Origin: Pseudomonadota bacterium
GTDB taxonomy: Bacteria; Pseudomonadota; Gammaproteobacteria; Burkholderiales; Casimicrobiaceae
Reading direction: 5' to 3'
Length of the DNA stretch: 5,920 nucleotides
Assembly: GCA_022709775.1 (NCBI GenBank)
Contig: JAKLIE010000142.1
Coordinates: forward strand, 1-5,920
This document shows positions 1-5,425 of the stretch, piece by piece. Within the stretch, counting starts at the first letter, position 1; the number at the start of each line of letters is the position of its first letter. Below the pieces are notes generated by a model. That model was given only the letters and a program-made list of their open reading frames with translations. It searched no databases and was not told the origin of the DNA. Made by a program: the position numbers and the translations under genes.

Positions 1-829
1 CGGACGCGGGCACCTGCAGGTCGTGCGTGATGCAGCGGACGATCTCGGTGCGCCCGCCGCGCAGCAGCCCGGCGAACTGGTACTCGGAGAGCGTGTCCGG
101 TACCGGCGTGACCGCGCCGAGGATCGTGGCCGGATCGGCGCCCAGCGCCACCGCGACCGGGAACGGCGTGCCCGGATGAGCGCGCGCGTGATCGCGCGCG
201 TCGAGCGCGCCTCCGCGGTGCGCGAGCCAGCGCACGATCACCTTGTCGCGCGCGATCACCTGCTGCCGGTAGATGCCGAGGTTCTGGCGCTTCTTGTGCG
301 GCCCGCGCGTGACGGTGAGTCCCCAGGTGATCAGCGGCCCGGCGTCGCCCGGCCAGCAGGTCTGCACCGGCAGGCGCGCGAGGTCGACGTCGGAACCTTC
401 CCACACGACGTCCTGGCAAGGCGCGGAGCTCCGTTCCTTCGGCGCCATGTCGAGCACCTTCATGAACACCGGGCGCGTGTTCTGCCACGCGTCCATCAGG
501 CCCTTCGGCGGCTCGGGCTCCTTGAGGAACGCGAGCAGGCGCCCGACCTCGCGCAGGCTCTCGCGCCAGTTCGCCGGGTCCGCGCCCATCGCGCGCGCGA
601 CGCGCCCAGGCGTGCCGAAGAGGTTCCCGAGGACGGGAATCGCCGCACCGGAAGGCGCGCGGAACGTTCCCTTCGGCCGCTCGAACAGGATCGCGGGGCC
701 GCCCTTGCGGAGCACGCGATCGCAGAACGCCGTCATCTCCAGCTTCGGATCCACCTCCGCGCGCACGCGCACGAGCTCGCCGTCGCGCTCGAGCTGGCCG
801 ATGAAGTCGCGCAGGTCCCTGTAAGCCAT
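1..829 (-). CDS. ubiD: UbiD, 4-hydroxy-3-polyprenylbenzoate decarboxylase (N-terminal part, cut by the window edge)
   Basis: Prenyl-FMN-dependent decarboxylase that removes the carboxyl group from 3-polyprenyl-4-hydroxybenzoate, the step after UbiA in ubiquinone synthesis; it needs the flavin prenyltransferase UbiX, which is not in the window. The reverse strand reads 276 codons from the ATG at 829, beginning [20 protein letters not shown], with no stop before the edge. The family is usually about 490 residues, so roughly half is visible. The prFMN/metal-binding region is intact: N183, IYR at 186-188, RWL at 200-202, RG at 205-206 and E249 in the [10 protein letters not shown] segment. R188 is the arginine of the family's catalytic Arg-Glu-Asp/Glu set; the two acidic partners should lie just past the edge. 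The start is supported by GGAGGG four bases upstream. It diverges from the MFS gene. The identification is very secure; an aromatic-acid decarboxylase paralogue is possible but less likely given the close match to UbiD proper. Confidence 0.95.
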   Translation of the reverse strand, partial: MAYRDLRDFIGQLERDGELVRVRAEVDPKLEMTAFCDRVLRKGGPAILFERPKGTFRAPSGAAIPVLGNLFGTPGRVARAMGADPANWRESLREVGRLLAFLKEPEPPKGLMDAWQNTRPVFMKVLDMAPKERSSAPCQDVVWEGSDVDLARLPVQTCWPGDAGPLITWGLTVTRGPHKKRQNLGIYRQQVIARDKVIVRWLAHRGGALDARDHARAHPGTPFPVAVALGADPATILGAVTPVPDTLSEYQFAGLLRGGRTEIVRCITHDLQVPAS

Positions 830-833
830 CGCA

Positions 834-839
834 CCCTCC
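834..839 (-). promoter_or_regulatory. Ribosome binding site of ubiD
   Basis: The reverse strand reads GGAGGG, four bases before the ATG at 829 (six bases if only GGAG is counted). It fixes the ubiD start and contrasts with the divergent MFS gene, which has no such site. Confidence 0.75.
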
Positions 840-852
840 GTTCCGATGCGCG

Positions 853-858
853 ATTCTA
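853..858 (-). promoter_or_regulatory. Candidate -10 box for ubiD
   Basis: The reverse strand reads TAGAAT, matching five of six bases of the sigma-70 -10 consensus. Transcription would start near 846, giving a short leader of about 17 bases that contains the ribosome binding site. No good -35 box is seen at the expected distance (about 876-881), so the promoter is weak, activator-dependent or wrongly called. A mirror-image TAGAAT lies at 923-928 on the other strand. Confidence 0.4.
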
Positions 859-910
859 GGGCCTGTCAGCGCCTTCGGGGCACTCGCGCCCGGTAGCGCC
901 AACAGGCCCT
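858..910. repeat. Long imperfect inverted repeat in the ubiD/MFS divergent promoter region
   Basis: The left arm 858-879 and the right arm 889-910 are imperfect reverse complements: 17 of 22 positions pair around a 9-base centre. The outer nine pairs are perfect (AGGGCCTGT against ACAGGCCCT), then two mismatches, four pairs (GCGC), three mismatches and four pairs (CGGG). The dyad lies between two outward-facing TAGAAT boxes and covers the places where both -35 boxes should be. It could be an operator for a dimeric regulator, a cruciform-forming element, or a copy of a dispersed REP-like palindrome. It has no T-run, and both flanking genes run away from it, so a terminator is unlikely. Confidence 0.6.
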
Positions 911-922
911 GGTCCCCCGGGA

Positions 923-928
923 TAGAAT
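923..928 (+). promoter_or_regulatory. Candidate -10 box for the MFS gene
   Basis: TAGAAT matches five of six bases of the -10 consensus. It ends six bases before the ATG at 935, so the expected transcription start, about seven bases downstream, falls on or next to the start codon. This would give a leaderless mRNA, in keeping with the absence of a Shine-Dalgarno sequence. The -35 position (about 900-905) is a poor match and lies within the right arm of the inverted repeat. Confidence 0.35.
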
Positions 929-934
929 GCGGCG

Positions 935-2191
935 ATGCACGATGCCGCCGGTCGCACCGCCTCGTTCCTGCGCGCCCGGCGCGCGGTGTTCGCGATCCTG
1001 CTCGCGGGCTACGTGCTGTCGTTCTTCCACCGGACGGCGCCGGCCGCGATCGCGGCCGAACTGCAGCGCGCGTTCGACATCCCGGCGGCCGTGCTCGGAA
1101 CGCTGGCCGCGACGTATTTCTACGTCTACACGCTGCTTCAGATACCGGTCGGCGTGCTCGCCGACACCGTCGGCCCGCGGCGACTGCTCGTCGGCGGGTC
1201 GCTCGTCGCGGGCATCGGCTCGCTCGCCTTCGCGCTCGCCCCCTCGTGGGAGATCGCCGCCGTCGGCCGGACGCTGGTCGGCGTCGGCGTGTCGGTCGCG
1301 TTCATCGCGATTCTCAAGATCAACGCGACCTGGTTCGAGGCGCGCCGCTTCGCCACGCTGAACGGCGTGACGATGTTCGCGGGCAACCTGGGCGCGGTCG
1401 TCGCCGGCGCGCCGCTCGCGTGGATCGTCACGCAGGCGTCCTGGCGCGCGGTGTTCGTCGCGCTGGGCGCACTGTCGCTCGTGCTCGCGCTCGCGACCTG
1501 GTGGCGCGTGCGCGACCGCCCGGAGATGCTGGGCTACGCGCCGGTCGCGCCGCCGCCCGCACCGGGCGCGAAGCTCGACTGGCGCGCGGCGCTCGCGTCG
1601 GTGCTCGCGAACCCCGCGACCTGGCCCGCGTTCGTCGTCAACGTCGGCATCGGGGGCTGCTACCTCGCGTTCGCGGGACTCTGGGCGGTCCCGTGGCTCG
1701 AGCACGCGTACGGCTACCCGCGCGTCGTCGCCGCGCAGCACGCGAGCCTGCTCCTTCTGGGCGTCGCAATCGGCGCGGTCGCGATCGGGGTCGTCTCGGA
1801 CCGGCTGGGCAACCGCCGCGGCGTGATGCGCTTCTGCACGTTCGCGTTCGCGCTCTCGTGGCTGCCGTGGCTGCTTCACGCCGCGTGGCCGCTGCCCGCC
1901 ACGCTCGCCTGGTTCTTCGCGATGGGGCTCCTGATCCCCGGATTCACGCTGTCGTGGACGATCGCGAAGGAAGTGAACCGGCCCGAGCACTCGGGCATCG
2001 CGACCTCGGTGGTCAACACCGGGATCTTCCTCGGCACCGGCATCCTCCAGCCGCTCGTCGGATGGGCGATCGACCGGGGACGCGCGTCGGGCGACCTCGC
2101 GTCGGCGTGGACCACCGGCATCGCGATCCTCGCCGCGGCCGCGGCGCTCGGCGCGCTGGCGTCGCTCGCCGTGCGCGAGCGCCCGCGCTGA
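935..2191 (+). CDS. MFS transporter, 12 transmembrane helices, substrate unknown
   Basis: This 418-residue inner-membrane protein is a secondary transporter of the major facilitator superfamily. Hydrophobic segments, roughly 17-40, 51-75, 84-104, 107-128, 143-166, 170-189, 228-255, 266-287, 297-317, 321-345, 355-380 and 392-413, fit two six-helix halves joined by a Pro/Ala-rich cytoplasmic loop near 191-225. The helix 2-3 loop carries motif A (GVLADTVGPRR, 73-83) and its counterpart is in the second half (GVVSDRLGNRR, 285-295). An arginine in FFHRTAP (30-36) near the end of helix 1 resembles anion or organic-acid carriers, but this does not fix the substrate. The length is typical and the protein looks intact. 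The ATG at 935 is the only good start; no ribosome binding site precedes it. It diverges from ubiD, which may mean shared control, and converges on the SDR gene. Confidence 0.9.
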   Translation: MHDAAGRTASFLRARRAVFAILLAGYVLSFFHRTAPAAIAAELQRAFDIPAAVLGTLAATYFYVYTLLQIPVGVLADTVGPRRLLVGGSLVAGIGSLAFALAPSWEIAAVGRTLVGVGVSVAFIAILKINATWFEARRFATLNGVTMFAGNLGAVVAGAPLAWIVTQASWRAVFVALGALSLVLALATWWRVRDRPEMLGYAPVAPPPAPGAKLDWRAALASVLANPATWPAFVVNVGIGGCYLAFAGLWAVPWLEHAYGYPRVVAAQHASLLLLGVAIGAVAIGVVSDRLGNRRGVMRFCTFAFALSWLPWLLHAAWPLPATLAWFFAMGLLIPGFTLSWTIAKEVNRPEHSGIATSVVNTGIFLGTGILQPLVGWAIDRGRASGDLASAWTTGIAILAAAAALGALASLAVRERPR

Positions 2192-2212
2192 GTCGTTGGG
2201 CGCGCGCGCCGG

Positions 2213-2244
2213 GCCGGCGGGAAAGGCCGGGCACGCCCGTCGGC
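2213..2244. terminator. GC-rich hairpin between convergent genes (possible bidirectional terminator)
   Basis: GCCGGCGGG at 2213-2221 pairs with CCCGTCGGC at 2236-2244: nine pairs with one G-T wobble and a 14-base loop. It fills much of the 54-base gap between the MFS stop and the SDR stop, where a terminator for both units would be expected. Neither strand has a T-run after it, so it is not a classical intrinsic terminator; it may instead stabilise 3' ends or be chance structure in GC-rich DNA. Confidence 0.3.
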
Positions 2245-2245
2245 G

Positions 2246-3031
2246 TCAGATCACCGGGTTCGAGACGCCGTCCATCGGGACGATCGCGCCCGACACGTAG
2301 CTCGCCGCGTCCGAGGCGAGGAACACCGCGACGCGCGCGACCTCCTCGGGCGTCCCGAGCCGTCCGAGCGGGATGCGCTGCCTCATGCGTGCGAGCACCT
2401 CGTCGGCGGCGAGCCCGGTCATGCGCGCCTCGGCGGCGAGCCCCTCCTGCACGCGCCCGGTGAGCGTCGCGCCCGGGTTGATCGCGTTGACGCGAACGCC
2501 CTTCGGCGCGTAGGCGGCGGCGAGCCCCGCCGTCGCGAGCATCAGCGCGGCGTTGGCCGCCCCTCCGGGCAGATGCACGGGATTCGCGACCTTGCCGCCC
2601 TGCCCGACGATGTTCACGATCGCGCCGCGCCCGCGCGCGGCCATCGACTTGACGACGATGTCGATCGGATGGATGTAGCTGAAGAACTTCGCGTCCATCG
2701 CGTCGTGCCACGCCTTCGCGGTGAGCTCGTCGGGCGGATGGCGCTTCGCCGCGCCCGCCGAGTTGACGAGCACGTCGATCGGCCCGAGCGCGCGCTCGAC
2801 CTCGGCGATCGCCCGTGCCGCCTCGTCGGCGCGCGTGAGGTCCGCGGCCACCGCGACCGGCCTGTGCGCCGTCGGCGGCATCGCGGCGAGCGCGGCGTCG
2901 AGGTTGGCACGCGAGCGCGAGATCATCGCAACGCGTGCGCCCTCGGCCGCGAACCCGTGCACGCAGGCGAGCCCGATGCCCTTGCTCGCGCCGGTCACGA
3001 CCACTGTCCGATCCTTCAGTCCCAGGTCCAT
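2246..3031 (-). CDS. SDR-family protein lacking the usual catalytic tetrad
   Basis: This 261-residue protein has the classical short-chain dehydrogenase fold and length. The nucleotide-binding motif TGASKGIG (13-20), NSAG (90-93) and NAINPG (182-187) are intact, so NAD(P) binding is likely. The four catalytic positions are all changed by my alignment: the Asn of helix 4 is K115, the Ser after strand 5 is G143 (VNIVG), and the YxxxK motif reads GGAAN (156-160), giving Gly for Tyr and Asn for Lys. Reductase activity by the normal mechanism is therefore doubtful, although automatic annotation would call it 3-oxoacyl-ACP reductase-like. I have seen similar GGAANAAL variants in related SDRs, so this is probably a real subfamily, not decay. 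The ATG at 3031 is chosen because GGAGG lies five bases upstream and the fold begins there; the reading frame is open further upstream but overlaps the glycosylase. Last gene of the cluster, 13 bases after the glycosylase stop. Substrate unknown. Confidence 0.88.
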   Translation of the reverse strand: MDLGLKDRTVVVTGASKGIGLACVHGFAAEGARVAMISRSRANLDAALAAMPPTAHRPVAVAADLTRADEAARAIAEVERALGPIDVLVNSAGAAKRHPPDELTAKAWHDAMDAKFFSYIHPIDIVVKSMAARGRGAIVNIVGQGGKVANPVHLPGGAANAALMLATAGLAAAYAPKGVRVNAINPGATLTGRVQEGLAAEARMTGLAADEVLARMRQRIPLGRLGTPEEVARVAVFLASDAASYVSGAIVPMDGVSNPVI

Positions 3032-3036
3032 CGCTG

Positions 3037-3041
3037 CCTCC
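3037..3041 (-). promoter_or_regulatory. Ribosome binding site of the SDR gene
   Basis: The reverse strand reads GGAGG, five bases before the ATG at 3031. It decides the start, since the frame stays open to 3253 with other possible start codons that would overlap the glycosylase gene. Confidence 0.75.
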
Positions 3042-3044
3042 GGT

Positions 3045-3548
3045 TCAAAGCCACGCGTCGAGCGCCCGCCACGCGGCGACCTTCTCCTCGAGCGGCCGAG
3101 TGTACGCGGGACTCGTCGACGGCAGCGCGAGCGTCGCGTAGCCCGCCTCGCGCCAGCGCGGCGCCGCGCGCGCGGCCGTGTTGCCGTTGAACGCGACCAC
3201 CACGACGCCGGGGGAAGCGCGCCGCACGCGCGAGACCTCGGCGTGCATGGCATTGCGGATCGCCTGGTCGCTCGACCCCTCGCGCTCGCACGCGACGATC
3301 GTGTCCCACAGCGCGATGCCGCGGGCGGCGAGGCGCGCGAGCCTCTCCTCGTAGGACATCGCGGTCAGCGGCTCGCCGAGGATCGTGCCCATCACCGGCC
3401 AGAAGTGGTTGCGCGGGTGCGCGTAGTACCGGCGCGCCGCGAGCGACGCGACGCCCGGAAAGCTGCCGAGCACCAGGATGCGCGCCTCGCGGGGCAGGAC
3501 CGGCGGAAGGCCGCGCTCGCCCGCGCGCGCTACGCGAACCTGGGCCAT
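3045..3548 (-). CDS. Family 6 uracil-DNA glycosylase superfamily protein (hypoxanthine/deoxyinosine-DNA glycosylase)
   Basis: This 167-residue cytoplasmic DNA repair enzyme of the HDG family (family 6 of the UDG superfamily) is expected to remove hypoxanthine, formed by adenine deamination, from DNA at the start of base excision repair. Family hallmarks are visible: LGSFPG (27-32), YYAHPRNHFW (41-50) with the Asn corresponding to the catalytic Asn (N47), FNGNTA (120-125) and LPSTSPA (142-148), the second active-site loop. The length is normal for a single-domain glycosylase. The ATG at 3548 overlaps the end of ubiA by 19 bases and gives an N-terminus of about 22 residues before the first strand; no ribosome binding site is seen, so translation is probably coupled to ubiA. 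The frame stays open far upstream (to about 4934), but that part is a shadow of ubiA and its neighbour. Activity on uracil or xanthine in place of hypoxanthine cannot be judged from sequence. Confidence 0.88.
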   Translation of the reverse strand: MAQVRVARAGERGLPPVLPREARILVLGSFPGVASLAARRYYAHPRNHFWPVMGTILGEPLTAMSYEERLARLAARGIALWDTIVACEREGSSDQAIRNAMHAEVSRVRRASPGVVVVAFNGNTAARAAPRWREAGYATLALPSTSPAYTRPLEEKVAAWRALDAWL

Positions 3549-4447
3549 GCGCGTGCGCGCACCGCGTAGTCGAGCGCGGTGCCCGCGAACACCGCGAAGC
3601 CGAGCCAGTGGTTGTGCAGGAACGCGCGGAAGCAGGCCTCGCGGTCGCGGCCGCGGATCAGCCACAGGTGGTAGCCGGCGCAGGCGAGTGCGGCGACCAG
3701 CCCGGCGTAGTACAGCGGCCCGAGCGCCATCAGCCGGCCGACCCACGCCATGCCCGCGAGGTAGCCCGCGTACGAGATCGCGACCGCCGCGACGTCGAAG
3801 CGGCCGAACGTGATCGCGGAGGTGCGCATGCCGATCCGGACGTCGTCGTCGCGGTCCACCATCGCGTACTCGGTGTCGTAGGCCATCACCCACAGCAGGT
3901 TGATCGCCAGCATCGGCCAGCCGGGCCACTCGACCTCGCCGCGAACGGACGCGAACGCCATCGGGATCCCGAACGAGAATGCGATGCCGAGGAACGCCTG
4001 CGGCAGCGCGAAGAAGCGCTTGAAGAACGGATAGGCGATCGAGATCGCGAGCGCCGCGACGGCGAGCACGATCGTCGCGCGGTTCGTGAACAGCACGAGC
4101 GCGAACGCGCAGAGCGCCAGTCCCGCGCCCACCGCGAGCGCTTCGCGCGGCGCGACCTCGCCGGTCACGAGCGGCCGCCGGCTCGTGCGCTTGACGTGCG
4201 CGTCGTAGCCCAGGTCCGCCCAGTCGTTGAACGCGCAGCCGGCCGAGCGCATCAGCAGCGTGCCGAGCGAGAAGATCAGCACGACCGACAGCGGCGGCGT
4301 ACCGCGCGCGGCGATCCAGAGGGCCGTCAGCGTCGGCCACAGCAGGAGCAGCGTGCCGATCGGCTTGTCGAGGCGCACGAGGCGCTCCCACGCGTCGAGG
4401 CGCTGCGCGAGCGTGCGCGGCGCGGCCGGTTCGCGTTCGGCGCTCAC
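3530..4447 (-). CDS. ubiA: UbiA, 4-hydroxybenzoate polyprenyltransferase
   Basis: Integral membrane prenyltransferase that joins a polyprenyl diphosphate (probably octaprenyl) to carbon 3 of 4-hydroxybenzoate, the first membrane-bound step of ubiquinone synthesis. The 305-residue protein has both Mg-diphosphate motifs: NDWADLGYD (74-82), followed by the conserved KRTSRRPLVTG stretch (86-96), and DTEYAMVDRDDD (191-202), nearly the same as in E. coli UbiA. About eight or nine hydrophobic helices follow a polar N-terminus of about 25 residues that includes RLDKPIGTLLLLWPT (25-39). The start is GTG at 4447; the next codons upstream lead straight to the TAG stop of the preceding gene, four codons away and in the same frame, so no earlier start is possible. 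AGGG eight bases upstream is a weak ribosome binding site. The end overlaps the glycosylase gene. UbiD, the next enzyme, is encoded at 1-829. Confidence 0.96.
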   Translation of the reverse strand: MSAEREPAAPRTLAQRLDAWERLVRLDKPIGTLLLLWPTLTALWIAARGTPPLSVVLIFSLGTLLMRSAGCAFNDWADLGYDAHVKRTSRRPLVTGEVAPREALAVGAGLALCAFALVLFTNRATIVLAVAALAISIAYPFFKRFFALPQAFLGIAFSFGIPMAFASVRGEVEWPGWPMLAINLLWVMAYDTEYAMVDRDDDVRIGMRTSAITFGRFDVAAVAISYAGYLAGMAWVGRLMALGPLYYAGLVAALACAGYHLWLIRGRDREACFRAFLHNHWLGFAVFAGTALDYAVRARAWPRFA

Positions 4448-4456
4448 CGGGCGGCC

Positions 4457-5359
4457 CTAGAACGAGAGCGGCATCTGCTTGCGCAGCTCGCGCGGCGCCG
4501 CCTCGTCGAGCATCGCCTGCGGCGTCGGGTAGCGCAGCCTCGCGCGAAGCTCGCGCTTCATCCGGTCGTTCGAGAGGCGCCGCGACTCGCTCATGAACGA
4601 GAGCAGCATCGGCGCGACGCGCGCCTCCGCCTCGTCCCAGCCGACGCGCGGAGGGCGCGGCAGCCGGTACGCGTCCGCGACCGCGTCGAACCACTGTCCC
4701 ATCTTCAGCTCGGCGTCGTCCGTCGCGTGGTACGCGCGGTTCGGCCGGCCCCGGAAGAGCGCCGCGACCGCGACGCGCGCGAGGTCGTCGGCGTGGACGT
4801 GGTTCGTGTAGACGTCGTCCTCCGGAACGAGCACGGGCGTCTGCTGGCGGAGCCGCTCGAGCGGCAGCCGCGTCTCCGCGTAGATGCCGGGCGCGCGCAC
4901 GATCGCGAGCGACACGCCGTTGCGCGCTGCCCACGCGCGCAGGCGATCCTCGGCGTCGACGCGCCGGCGCGCGCGCGGCGACTGCGCGCGGCGCGGCCGC
5001 GTCTCGGCGACGCGCGCGCCGGCGCAGTCGCCGTACACGCCCGAGGTCGAAACGTAGACGAACCGCTGTGGTATCCTGCCCGCCGCCGAGAGCGCGGCGA
5101 CGAGGTGGCCGGTGCGCGGGTCGCTGCGGCCCTCCGGGGGCGGCGGCGCGAAGTGCATGACGGCGTAGGGCGCGGTGCGAAGTCGCCGCAGCGCGCGAAG
5201 ATCGTCGAGGTCGCCCACGATCGGGACGAAGCCGCAGGCGCGAAGCTTCGGGACGTCGTCGGCGCTGCGCGTGAGGCCGACCAGGCGGGCGCGGCCTGCA
5301 AGCAGCCGCGCCGCGCGCATCGCGACGTCGCCGCAGCCGACGACGAGCACTCGGATCAT
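4457..5359 (-). CDS. YeeZ-like atypical SDR (NAD-dependent epimerase/dehydratase family)
   Basis: This 300-residue protein has an N-terminal Rossmann fold. It starts MIRVLVVGCGDVAMRAARLL; the glycine motif is GCGDVA (8-13), with Ala at the usual third Gly. STSGVYGD (104-111) matches the SSxGVYG strand of extended and atypical SDRs, and RARRRVDAED (129-138) occupies the place of the usual YxxxK, so the normal catalytic Tyr is absent. These traits resemble the YeeZ group of atypical SDRs, whose reaction is not established. A conserved NHVHADDLARV segment (186-196) and an RYPTPQAML C-terminus (276-284) also fit. ATG at 5359 is chosen because the Rossmann strand begins at once; the open frame up to 5461 crosses the divergent reductase gene and encodes only Arg-rich sequence. 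No clear ribosome binding site. It is the first gene of the cluster, and its stop lies 9 bases before ubiA. The function is unknown. Confidence 0.87.
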   Translation of the reverse strand: MIRVLVVGCGDVAMRAARLLAGRARLVGLTRSADDVPKLRACGFVPIVGDLDDLRALRRLRTAPYAVMHFAPPPPEGRSDPRTGHLVAALSAAGRIPQRFVYVSTSGVYGDCAGARVAETRPRRAQSPRARRRVDAEDRLRAWAARNGVSLAIVRAPGIYAETRLPLERLRQQTPVLVPEDDVYTNHVHADDLARVAVAALFRGRPNRAYHATDDAELKMGQWFDAVADAYRLPRPPRVGWDEAEARVAPMLLSFMSESRRLSNDRMKRELRARLRYPTPQAMLDEAAPRELRKQMPLSF

Positions 5360-5425
5360 GCGCCGGGGGCGGGAACGCCGGGAGCGCCGGGCACGACCGG
5401 TCCGGCGCGCGAGACCACGATACAC
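5360..5425. promoter_or_regulatory. Short divergent intergenic region between the YeeZ-like gene and the reductase
   Basis: These 66 bases must hold the start signals of both divergent units, unless promoters reach into the coding sequences. On the reverse strand TATCGT (5422-5417) matches four of six -10 bases, but no good -35 lies upstream. On the plus strand I find no convincing -10 or -35, only an AT-richer patch (GATACAC) touching the ATG. Neither gene has a recognisable ribosome binding site here. The part near 5361-5395 is a G/C-rich tract. Confidence 0.3.

Larger units (their letters stand above)
2246..5359 (-). other. Probable four-gene operon: YeeZ-like SDR, ubiA, HDG glycosylase, SDR
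   Basis: Four genes on one strand follow each other with a 9-base gap, a 19-base overlap and a 13-base gap. There is no room for internal promoters outside coding sequence. The cluster is bounded by a divergent gene at its head (5426, plus) and a convergent gene at its tail (ending at 2191, plus). Co-transcription is an inference from spacing. The promoter would lie in or near 5360-5450. Confidence 0.7.

Noticed and set aside
23..859. Long plus-strand open frame (278 codons) across the ubiD region
   Set aside because: The product is Arg-rich and low in complexity. The minus strand encodes UbiD with its cofactor-binding residues in order, so this is a shadow.
866..1990. Long open frame (374 codons) antisense to the MFS gene
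   Set aside because: Its translation is dominated by Arg, Glu, Asp and His with no domain or hydrophobic pattern, the usual product of reading GC-rich codons on the opposite strand. The MFS protein on the plus strand has clear motifs.
2199..2211. Alternating CG tract as a possible Z-DNA or regulatory element
   Set aside because: Short CG alternations occur throughout this GC-rich window, so this one does not stand out.
3032..3253. N-terminal extension of the SDR (74 extra codons)
   Set aside because: It is Arg-rich, overlaps the glycosylase coding sequence, and has no family similarity. A strong ribosome binding site marks the start at 3031.
3045..4934. A single 629-codon minus-strand frame that could suggest a large fusion ending in the glycosylase
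   Set aside because: Only the last 167 codons look like a protein family. The rest is an Arg/Ala-rich shadow of ubiA and the YeeZ-like gene, both well supported in another frame.
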